This document shows, one piece after another, positions 19,733 to 26,466 of a stretch of DNA of 64,000 nt (position 1 is its first letter; each line of letters begins with the position of its first letter). The position numbers and the translations under genes were made by a program. The stretch covers positions 6,461,203 to 6,525,202 of the forward strand of contig NZ_JAGINW010000001.1 in the NCBI RefSeq assembly GCF_017876405.1. Reading direction: 5' to 3'. The DNA comes from Kibdelosporangium banguiense. GTDB lineage: Bacteria > Actinomycetota > Actinomycetes > Mycobacteriales > Pseudonocardiaceae. The notes beneath the pieces were generated by a model that worked only from the letters and a program-made list of their open reading frames with translations, did no database searches and was not told the DNA's origin.

Positions 19733-19836
19733 AGCCTCCGGCCCCCGGAATCCACGCTACCGCAAGGGTCTGACAGTTTTGGGCTGCGAAGATCCATAGC
19801 CTTGACCTGTCCACAAGCAGCGAGTTGTCCACGGTG
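19733..19836. repeat. Repeat copy A with DnaA-box-like sites, interrupted by the IS
   Basis: About 105 bases that align with copy B at 21327-21436 as an imperfect direct repeat. Shared blocks are CGGCCCCCGG, the GAAGATCCA segment and GCAGCGAGTTGTCCAC. It contains CTGTCCACA (19807-19815) and TTGTCCACG (19825-19833), close to the actinobacterial DnaA box TTGTCCACA. The IS256-family element is inserted just after the second box. Confidence 0.8.
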
Positions 19837-19845
19837 CAATCGCGT
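19837..19845. repeat. 9-bp target site duplication, left copy
   Basis: CAATCGCGT immediately flanks the left end of the IS and is repeated exactly at 21301-21309 on the right. IS256-family insertions usually create 8-9-bp duplications. Confidence 0.9.
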
Positions 19846-21300
19846 GAGAAATTGTCAAGACCTGTGGATGAAGATCGTTAGGCGGCGGTGGGTGGGGCGT
19901 GGTCGTCGGGTCGTTCGACGAGTTTGCCGTTGTCGAAGCGGCTTCCGGCGCGGACGAGCGCGACGAGGTGGGGTGCGTTCACGGCGCGCCAGCGGGCCTG
20001 TGCTGACTCGATGAGCTTGAAGGCCATGGCGAGGCCTGCGGCGGCCGAGCCGGGGCCCTTGGTGACCTTTGTGCGGTGGCGCACGGTGGCGAAGGTCGAC
20101 TCGATCGGGTTGGTGGTGCGCAGGTGGATCCAGTGCTCGGCCGGGTAGTCGTAGAACGTGAGCAGTTCCTCGACATCGTCGGTGATCTTCGCGACGGCCT
20201 TGGGGAATTTCGCGCCGTACAAGGCTTTGAACGCGGTCACGGCGTCGAGGGCGTGGCGACGGTCTTCGGCGTTCCAGATCTCGGCGAGGGCCTTCTTCGC
20301 GCCGGGATGGGCGGATTTGGGTAGCGCGGCGAGGACGTTGGCGATTTTGTGGAACCAGCAGCGCTGCTCGGCGGTTTCGGGGAAGACCTCACGTAGCGCG
20401 CTCCAGAACCCGAGCGCGCCGTCGCCGGCCGCGAGGATCGGGGCGCGCATCCCGCGGCGCTTGCAGTCCCGCAGCAGATCCGCCCACGACTCGGCCGATT
20501 CGCGGTACCCGTCGGTCAGCGCGACGAGCTCCTTGCGGCCGTCAGCGCGCACTCCGATCATCACGAGCAGGCAGAGTTTGTGTTCCTCCAGACGGATGTT
20601 GACGTGGATCCCGTCCGCCCACAGATACACGAAATCCACAGTGGACAGATCGCGCTCGCAGAACGCGCGCTGTTCGGCTTTCCACTGCTCGGTCAGCTTC
20701 GTGATCACCGGCGCGGACAAGCCCTTCGCTGAGCCGAGGAACTGGCCCAGCGCGGGCACGAAGTCCCCAGTAGACAGGCCATGCAGGTACAGCAGCGGCA
20801 GCACCTCGGTGATCTTCGGGGTCTTGCGCGCCCAGGGCGGCAGGATCGCCGAGGAGAATCGTTGCCGCTCGCCGGTGTCGGGGTCGACGCGCTTGTCATT
20901 CACGCGCGGCGCGGTCACCTCTACCGCACCCGCGCTGGTGAGCACCTCGCGCGGTTCGTGGTAGCCGTTGCGCACCACCAGGCGGTGGCCGTGCTCGTCG
21001 CACTGGCCGGCGTAGACGGCGATGTAGGCATCGACCTCGGCTTGCAGAGCTTCGGCCAGCATCCGGCGGGCGCCCTCCCGAACGATCTGGTCGATCAACG
21101 ATGCCGAATCGCCTACCGGCGGCCGGTCATCGTCACCGGATGCGGGGCCAGGGACTACGGTGAGCATGGGCGTACCTTCCCGAGCCAGCGCGCCAACGCT
21201 GGCCCTGATCAGAACTCCAGACCTTTCAGATCATCCTCGGGAAGGTGCGCCCATCCAGGTCACCTCGCCGAGAACCATCCACAGGTTCTGATCATTGCTC
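19846..21300 (-). mobile_element. IS256-family insertion sequence, complete
   Basis: 1455 bases bounded by imperfect 25-bp terminal inverted repeats (20 of 25 positions match; both ends begin GAG and finish with CCTGTGGATG) and flanked by a perfect 9-bp direct repeat. It contains one intact transposase gene on the minus strand. Intact ends, duplication and reading frame suggest a recent insertion that may still be active. Confidence 0.92.
19878..21167 (-). CDS. IS256-family transposase
   Basis: 429 residues with the DDE triad in the family spacing: Asp in YLWADGIHVN, Asp in LAAGDGALGFWSA, and Glu in RTTNPIESTFATVRHRT. The N-terminal part (MLAEALQAEVDAYI, RNGYHEPREV) is typical of the family. 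It cuts and pastes or copies the element through the terminal repeats. The frame is complete, with no internal stop, and occupies nearly the whole IS. Confidence 0.96.
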   Translation of the reverse strand: MLTVVPGPASGDDDRPPVGDSASLIDQIVREGARRMLAEALQAEVDAYIAVYAGQCDEHGHRLVVRNGYHEPREVLTSAGAVEVTAPRVNDKRVDPDTGERQRFSSAILPPWARKTPKITEVLPLLYLHGLSTGDFVPALGQFLGSAKGLSAPVITKLTEQWKAEQRAFCERDLSTVDFVYLWADGIHVNIRLEEHKLCLLVMIGVRADGRKELVALTDGYRESAESWADLLRDCKRRGMRAPILAAGDGALGFWSALREVFPETAEQRCWFHKIANVLAALPKSAHPGAKKALAEIWNAEDRRHALDAVTAFKALYGAKFPKAVAKITDDVEELLTFYDYPAEHWIHLRTTNPIESTFATVRHRTKVTKGPGSAAAGLAMAFKLIESAQARWRAVNAPHLVALVRAGSRFDNGKLVERPDDHAPPTAA

Positions 21301-21309
21301 CAATCGCGT
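21301..21309. repeat. 9-bp target site duplication, right copy
   Basis: CAATCGCGT, identical to the left copy at 19837-19845, begins at the first base outside the right terminal repeat of the IS. Confidence 0.9.
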
Positions 21310-21326
21310 CGTTGCTCGCAGGTGTG

Positions 21327-21500
21327 GCCTTCGGCCCCCGGTTTCCAGCCTACTGTTGAGGGCTGACAAGAACCGGGCCGTGAAGATCCACAAGTTGAAG
21401 GTGTCCACAGGCAGCGAGTTGTCCACAGTCAAGTCGCATTGCAGCTCGAGTGCCCCGGAACTGTCAGACCTCATCGCTACGCTGGATTTCGGGGGGCCGT
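21327..21500. repeat. Repeat copy B: palindrome-ended element with a consensus DnaA box
   Basis: About 170 bases. Its first 110 bases match copy A in the same orientation. It carries GTGTCCACA (21401-21409) and a perfect TTGTCCACA (21419-21427). Its right end, CGCTGGATTTCGGGGGG, read in reverse complement resembles the left end of copy A (CCCCCGGAATCCACGCTACC), so the unit has inverted ends enclosing DnaA-box-like sites. Confidence 0.75.
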
Positions 21501-21728
21501 GGCCGCCCACCTCTGAGGAGACACTGTGGTGGGGCGCTGTGATGGGTCCAGTAATTGGGCCCGGTAATGATCAGCGCTGGCGGCTGGCCAGCATGGAACG
21601 CGTTGCGGTCGCTGAGGGCATCGACCCAAGCCGCATGCGCCGGGAACGACGTCCCAGCCACCGGTACCCGGGCGAAAACCCAAGCCAGGCAAGGCGACTC
21701 GATAATTCACGACTTAGATTTAGGTGTA
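21501..21728. other. Non-coding stretch between the repeat and a promoter
   Basis: About 230 bases with no supported gene. A plus-strand frame spans it but shows no family resemblance, and no ribosome binding site is present. Confidence 0.5.
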
Positions 21729-21757
21729 TTGACACGATTGGTTGGACCAATTAGGCT
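21729..21757 (+). promoter_or_regulatory. Promoter with internal palindromic operator
   Basis: A consensus -35 TTGACA (21729-21734) and -10-like TAGGCT (21752-21757) are separated by 17 bases. Inside the spacer is the palindrome ATTGGT-TGG-ACCAAT (21737-21751), a likely repressor site. It lies 40 bases upstream of the start of the secreted ricin/beta-helix gene. Confidence 0.65.
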
Positions 21758-21796
21758 GCTGGGAACAGCTGGCGGCGTGGCAGATGGAGGATCCCT

Positions 21797-23989
21797 GTGT
21801 TCTCCGGTAAGCGTGGAACGGAAGTCGTCATCTTCGGCCTGACTGTGGCTGCCTGTCTGATGGTTGTTGTTGCGCCGCAGGCTGGTGCGGCGATCGATCC
21901 GGCTGTGTGGTACTCGGTCACCGTGGTCAACAGTGGTAAGTGTGTGGATGCGCGTGCTGCGGGTACGGCGAACGGCACGGCTGTGCAGCAGTACACGTGC
22001 AACTCGACGGCTTCGCAGCAGTGGCAGTTTCAGCCGACGAGCAATGGGTATTTCCGGGTGAATGCGCGTAGTGCGCCCGCGCAGGTGTGGGATGTGTCGG
22101 ATGTTTCCGTCGCCGACAATGCTCTCGTTCACTTGTGGACGTACGGCGGCGGCAACAACCAGCAGTGGTTGCCGGTCGAGGAAGCCGGTGGGGCGTACCA
22201 CTTTGTTTCCAGGCATAGTGGCAAGTGCCTGGACGTACCCGGTGCGTCCACTGCGGACAGTCAGCAACTGCAACAGTACACGTGCAACAACACCGCTGCC
22301 CAGTCGTTCACGCTCAGCCCTGCCGGCAGCGAACCACCGCCTGGAGGCGACATCGATCTCGGGCCGAACACCTATGTATTCGACCCGTCGATGTCCGCGT
22401 CGAGTATCCAGAGCCGGCTCAATTCCGTTTTCGCCCAGCAGGAACGCAACCAGTTCGGGCAGAATCGGTACGCGTTGCTGTTCAAGCCGGGCTCGTACGA
22501 CCTCAACGCGAACATCGGCTTCTTCACGCAGATCGCCGGGCTCGGGTTCAGTCCGGACAGTGTGAACATCAATGGCTCTGTGCATGTCGAGGCCGACTGG
22601 TTCGGTGGGAACGCAACGCAGAATTTCTGGCGGTCCGCGGAAAATCTGTCGGTGACGCCGGCGGGTGGCACGGACCGGTGGGCGGTTTCACAGGCGGCGC
22701 CGTATCGCCGGATGCATGTGCGTGGCAACTTGGTGCTCGATGACGGTGGTTGGTCCAGTGGTGGCTGGATGTCCGACACGTTGGTCGACGGTCAGGTGCG
22801 CTCGGGGTCGCAGCAGCAGTGGATTTCGCGCAACACCCAGTGGGGCAGCTGGACTGGCCAGAACTGGAACATGGTGTTCGTCGGCGCGGTGAACGCCCCG
22901 GCCGGCAACTATCCGAATCCGCCGTACACCCGGGTGAACCAGACGCCGATCGTGCGGGAGAAACCGTTCCTGTACACCGACAATGCGGGCAAATACCAGG
23001 TTTTCGTGCCCGCGATCCGGCAGAACACAGCGGGCATCACGTGGCAGGGCACGCAGCCCGGTCAGTCGCTGCCGATCGACCAGTTCCACATCGTCAAGCC
23101 GGGCGCCACGGCCCAGCAGATCAACGCGCAGCTGGCCGCGGGCAAGAACCTGTTGTTCACCCCGGGCGTCTACCGCGTCGACGAGACCATCCGGGTCACC
23201 CGGCCGGACACCGTCGTGCTGGGTCTGGGCTTGGCGACGCTGGTGCCGGAGAACGGCATCACCGCGATGTCGGTGGCCGATGTGGACGGTGTCAAGGTCG
23301 CGGGCATCATGTTCGACGCCAACGTCACCAACTCGCAGCTGCTGATGGAAGTCGGCCCGCCTGCGTCGAACGCGAGCCACGCGGCGAATCCGACCTCGCT
23401 GCATGACGTGTTCTTCCGCGTCGGCGGGCCGTGGGTCGGCAAGGCCACGACGAGCCTGATCATCAACAGCCACAACGTGATCGGCGACCACACCTGGGTC
23501 TGGCGAGCCGATCACGCGGCCGATGGCGTGCCGACCGGCTGGACGGAGAACACAGGCCGCAACGGGTTGATCGTCAACGGCGACAATGTCACGTTCTACG
23601 GCCTGTTCGTCGAGCATTACCAGCAGTACAACGTGATCTGGAACGGGCAGGGCGGCCGGACCTACTTCTTCCAGAACGAGTTCCCGTACGATCCGCCCAA
23701 CCAGGCCGCCTACATGAACGGCTCCACCAGAGGGTGGGCCGCCTACAAGGTGGCCGACAACGTGACCAGCCATGAGGCTTGGGGCCTGGGTGCTTACTGT
23801 TTCTTCAACGTCAACCGCAGTGTCGTGGTGGAACGCGCTTTCGAGGTGCCCAACAACCCGAATGTCCGCTTTCACAACATGGTCGGCGTGTCACTCGGCG
23901 GTGGTGTCGGAACAATCAACCGGATCATCAACAACACCGCAGGCCCAGTGAACACCGGCACGCCGGTGAATGTCGTCAACCATCCATAG
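21797..23989 (+). CDS. Secreted ricin-type lectin plus right-handed beta-helix protein
   Basis: 730 residues from GTG 21797, with GGAGG 6 bases upstream. A signal peptide (hydrophobic core VVIFGLTVAACLMVVV, cleavage near QAGA) leads to a ricin-B-like trefoil (about residues 35-170) with repeated QQYTCN and QQW motifs for carbohydrate binding. After a Pro-rich linker, the remaining 540 residues resemble the beta-helix 'adenylyl cyclase' or GH55-like proteins of actinomycetes, with repeated Asn/Gly-rich turns. It probably binds and cleaves an extracellular polysaccharide; despite common naming, no cyclase chemistry is visible. The operator at its promoter suggests substrate-controlled expression. 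Confidence 0.8.
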   Translation: MFSGKRGTEVVIFGLTVAACLMVVVAPQAGAAIDPAVWYSVTVVNSGKCVDARAAGTANGTAVQQYTCNSTASQQWQFQPTSNGYFRVNARSAPAQVWDVSDVSVADNALVHLWTYGGGNNQQWLPVEEAGGAYHFVSRHSGKCLDVPGASTADSQQLQQYTCNNTAAQSFTLSPAGSEPPPGGDIDLGPNTYVFDPSMSASSIQSRLNSVFAQQERNQFGQNRYALLFKPGSYDLNANIGFFTQIAGLGFSPDSVNINGSVHVEADWFGGNATQNFWRSAENLSVTPAGGTDRWAVSQAAPYRRMHVRGNLVLDDGGWSSGGWMSDTLVDGQVRSGSQQQWISRNTQWGSWTGQNWNMVFVGAVNAPAGNYPNPPYTRVNQTPIVREKPFLYTDNAGKYQVFVPAIRQNTAGITWQGTQPGQSLPIDQFHIVKPGATAQQINAQLAAGKNLLFTPGVYRVDETIRVTRPDTVVLGLGLATLVPENGITAMSVADVDGVKVAGIMFDANVTNSQLLMEVGPPASNASHAANPTSLHDVFFRVGGPWVGKATTSLIINSHNVIGDHTWVWRADHAADGVPTGWTENTGRNGLIVNGDNVTFYGLFVEHYQQYNVIWNGQGGRTYFFQNEFPYDPPNQAAYMNGSTRGWAAYKVADNVTSHEAWGLGAYCFFNVNRSVVVERAFEVPNNPNVRFHNMVGVSLGGGVGTINRIINNTAGPVNTGTPVNVVNHP

Positions 23990-24023
23990 TGGAAAGCGCG
24001 CCGTGGCGCACTTTCCACTATGG
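23984..24023 (+). terminator. Long hairpin overlapping the stop codon
   Basis: A stem starting CCATAGTGGAAAG pairs with CTTTCCACTATGG and continues inward with one mismatch to a 2-base loop. The TAG stop of the ricin/beta-helix gene is inside the left arm. It also serves the convergent SRPBCC gene. Confidence 0.8.
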
Positions 24024-24031
24024 CCAGGAAA

Positions 24032-24502
24032 TCATTCGCCCTGTTGCGGGGAACGGCTCACGTCGCCGCGCCACTCGCCGGACTCACGGCCCCGGCTCTC
24101 GATGAATTCCTTGAACTTGGCGAGGTCGCCCTTGACCTTGCGGTCGATCACGCCCAGTCCCGCACCGACCTTCTCGGTCAACGTGTCAGGGTCGTATTCC
24201 ATCTGCACGTTCACCCGGGTGGTCTGCTCGTCGATCCGGTGGAACGTGACCACGCCGCCCTGTTTCTGCCCGCCCACGGCCTGCCACGCCACCCGCTCGT
24301 CCGGGTGCTGTTCGGTGATCTTGGCGTCGAATTCCCGGTGCACACCACCGATACTGGTCTCCCAGTGGGTCATCGTGTCGGTGACCTGAACCACGCGGTC
24401 GACGCCGTCCATGAAGTACGGGAACGACTCGAACTGCGTCCACTGGTTGTACGCGGTCGAGACCGGAACGCGGACGTCGATCGATTCCTGAATGGTAGTC
24501 AC
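24032..24502 (-). CDS. SRPBCC family protein (cyclase/dehydrase type)
   Basis: 156 residues from GTG 24502, chosen for the upstream GGAGG; a longer frame to 24574 has none. The N-terminus TTIQESIDVRVPVSTAYNQWTQFESFPYFMDGV is typical of the polyketide cyclase/dehydrase START-like subgroup that is common in actinobacterial stress regulons. These proteins form a helix-grip fold with a hydrophobic cavity; their ligands are mostly unknown. It is divergent from the broken topoisomerase IB gene. Confidence 0.85.
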   Translation of the reverse strand: MTTIQESIDVRVPVSTAYNQWTQFESFPYFMDGVDRVVQVTDTMTHWETSIGGVHREFDAKITEQHPDERVAWQAVGGQKQGGVVTFHRIDEQTTRVNVQMEYDPDTLTEKVGAGLGVIDRKVKGDLAKFKEFIESRGRESGEWRGDVSRSPQQGE

Positions 24503-24606
24503 TCGCAGTGCCTCCACTGTTTTCTCGTCGGTTTTCCGGTCACTGTCTCGATTACCCAGTCGCGGCCTGTTCACACCGGCAGCCGGTTACGGGGTTTCAT
24601 GGACAC

Positions 24607-25364
24607 ATGCGCCTGAGACGTGCCGACCCGGCCGGTCCTGGATTCCGGCGCCGGCGTCGTGGCCGGGGCTGGCAGTACCTGGACGCCGACGGGAACCCGA
24701 TCAAGGACGCCGGGGTGTGCGACCGGCTGGCCGGGCTGGTGATCCCACCGTCGGTGCGCTGCGGATGCTGGACAGGGGCGTGTTCCGGACCGGCGGGGAC
24801 GAGTACGCCGAGGAGAACGGTTCCCGTGGGGCAGCGACCCTGCTGCGGCAGGATGTCGTGATCGAACGCGGTGACCTGGTGTTCCACTACCCGGCCAAAG
24901 GCGGGATCGACCGGCATCTGCGGATGCGTGACGAGACGCTGACACGGCTGATTCGCGCGCTGCGCAGGGCGAGAACCGACGACGAGCGCTTGCTCGTGTA
25001 CCGGTCCGGGCGGGACTGGTGTGAGGTGCACGCCGGGGATGTCAACGAACGGTTCAAGGAACTGACTGGGCCGCAGTACACCGCGAAGGACCTGAGAACG
25101 TGGAACGCCACAGTGGTCGCGGCGGTCGCCTTCGCCTCAGCCGACCGGCCGGGGTCCAAGACCGGCCGCAAGAAGGTCGAGGTCCAGGTGATGGACAAGG
25201 TCGCGGCCCAGTTGGGCAACACCAGAACCGTCGCCCGGAACTCCTATGTGGACCCTCGGGTCGTCAGGGCATACGAAGACGGCCGCACCATCCAGGACGC
25301 CTTGGCGAAGGCCGAGGAGCGCGAGCAGATCGAATCGGCCGTGTACGCCCTTCTCACCCGTTGA
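24607..25364 (+). pseudogene. DNA topoisomerase IB, internal deletion with frameshift
   Basis: The N-terminal part (MRLRRADPAGPGFRRRRRGR, then WQYLDADGNPIKDAGV to LVIPP) is in one frame. The C-terminal part (RMLDRGVFRTGGDEYAEENG through KDLRTWNATV and the active-site region NSYVDPRVV) is in another. In intact bacterial enzymes (about 330 residues) roughly 100 residues lie between these parts; here they are joined directly near 24745. The deleted portion includes part of the catalytic core, so although the nucleophilic Tyr survives, the enzyme cannot be made. Intact homologues relax supercoils without ATP and often sit in stress-related clusters. Its end overlaps the end of ackA by 11 bases. 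Confidence 0.85.
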
Positions 25365-26466
25365 GGACCTGGACGGCCACAGCGGTCTCCCTGGCGATCT
25401 GGAGTTCCTCGCGGGGCTCCACCGCAAGGACCAGGACGGGCGCGTACGGCGACGACAGAATGCTGTCCGTGGTGGGGTTCTGGACCGGCAGGCCGGCCGG
25501 AATGCCGAGCCTGCCGAGGTCCTGGCAGACCGCCTGCCGTACTTCCGGCTGGTCCCAGCCGATCTCCCCGGTGAAGACCAGGGCGTCCACGCGTTTGAGG
25601 TTGACCGCCATGGCGGCCAGCGCCTGGCTGATCCGGCGCGTGAAGATGTCCATGGCGCAGCGGGCCACGCTGTCGCCGTCGTACGCTGCCTTGACCAGTT
25701 CCCGGGTGTCTCCCGAGCGGCCGTCGGACAGACCGAGCAGGCCGGAGCGGTGGTACAGGCCTTCGGCCACGTCCGTGAGCGACGTCCGATCGAGCAACCA
25801 TAGCAGCAGCCCCGGGTCGACGCTGCCGGAGCGCGTGCTCATCGGGACACCTTCCAGCGGCGTGAAGCCCATCGAAGTGTCCACACTGGAGCCACCTTGC
25901 ACCGCACAGACCGAGCTGCCGCCGCCGAGGTGGGCCAGGAGCAGGTTGACGGAGTCGGCTGGCCGGTGCAGCAACTGGGCCGCACGCTCGGTCGCCCACG
26001 CATAGGACAGGCCGTGAAATCCGTAACGGCGGATACCGAAATCTCGCCGCCATTCCTCCGGAAGAGCGTACTTGGTCGCCAGTTCGGGCATGTCGGAGTG
26101 GAAACCGGTGTCAGGGCAGAGCACGTGCGGGACGTCCGGCAGCCGTTCACGGGCCACTTCCAGGAGTTCCAACGTCACCGGGACGTGGGCGGGCGCCAGT
26201 TCCGCCGCGATACGGGCCTGGTCGATCACCGACTCGGTCAGCACTGACGGCGACCGGATGTGCGGTCCACCGTGTACGAGTCGATGGCCGACGGCCGCGA
26301 TAGGTGTGTCGATCTCGCCGAGCAGAGTGTCGAGCGTTTTGGCGGCAGCGGCCTGATCGGCCTTCTCCTCGGTCTTCTCTACCGCCAGGATCTTGTCGCC
26401 GTCGGTCTGGACCACGTGCACCTGAAGGCTGGAGGACCCTGGGTTGACTGTGAGCACGACCGTCAT
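25354..26466 (-). CDS. ackA: Acetate kinase
   Basis: 370 residues from ATG 26466. Family blocks are present in order: VLTVNPGSSSLQ (nucleotide and Mg site), GHRLVHGG, DTGFHSDMP, RRYGFHGLSY, LAHLGGGSSVCAV and DTSMGFTPLEGVPMSTRSG. The C-terminal block reads FTGEIGWDQPEVR instead of the usual FTgGIGEN, a mild divergence. It is slightly shorter than typical (about 400). It converts acetyl phosphate and ADP to acetate and ATP. The ATG overlaps the stop of the phosphoketolase gene (ATGA), so acetyl phosphate from phosphoketolase is used directly for ATP. Confidence 0.93.
   Translation of the reverse strand: MTVVLTVNPGSSSLQVHVVQTDGDKILAVEKTEEKADQAAAAKTLDTLLGEIDTPIAAVGHRLVHGGPHIRSPSVLTESVIDQARIAAELAPAHVPVTLELLEVARERLPDVPHVLCPDTGFHSDMPELATKYALPEEWRRDFGIRRYGFHGLSYAWATERAAQLLHRPADSVNLLLAHLGGGSSVCAVQGGSSVDTSMGFTPLEGVPMSTRSGSVDPGLLLWLLDRTSLTDVAEGLYHRSGLLGLSDGRSGDTRELVKAAYDGDSVARCAMDIFTRRISQALAAMAVNLKRVDALVFTGEIGWDQPEVRQAVCQDLGRLGIPAGLPVQNPTTDSILSSPYAPVLVLAVEPREELQIARETAVAVQVLNG

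Noticed and set aside
19733-21500. Chromosomal or plasmid replication origin
   Set aside because: DnaA-like boxes are present, but there is no dnaA, dnaN, parAB or AT-rich unwinding region, and the unit is a short tandem repeat.
22688-23875. 395-codon minus frame opposite the ricin/beta-helix gene
   Set aside because: Antisense shadow of a secreted protein gene with a signal peptide and ricin motifs.
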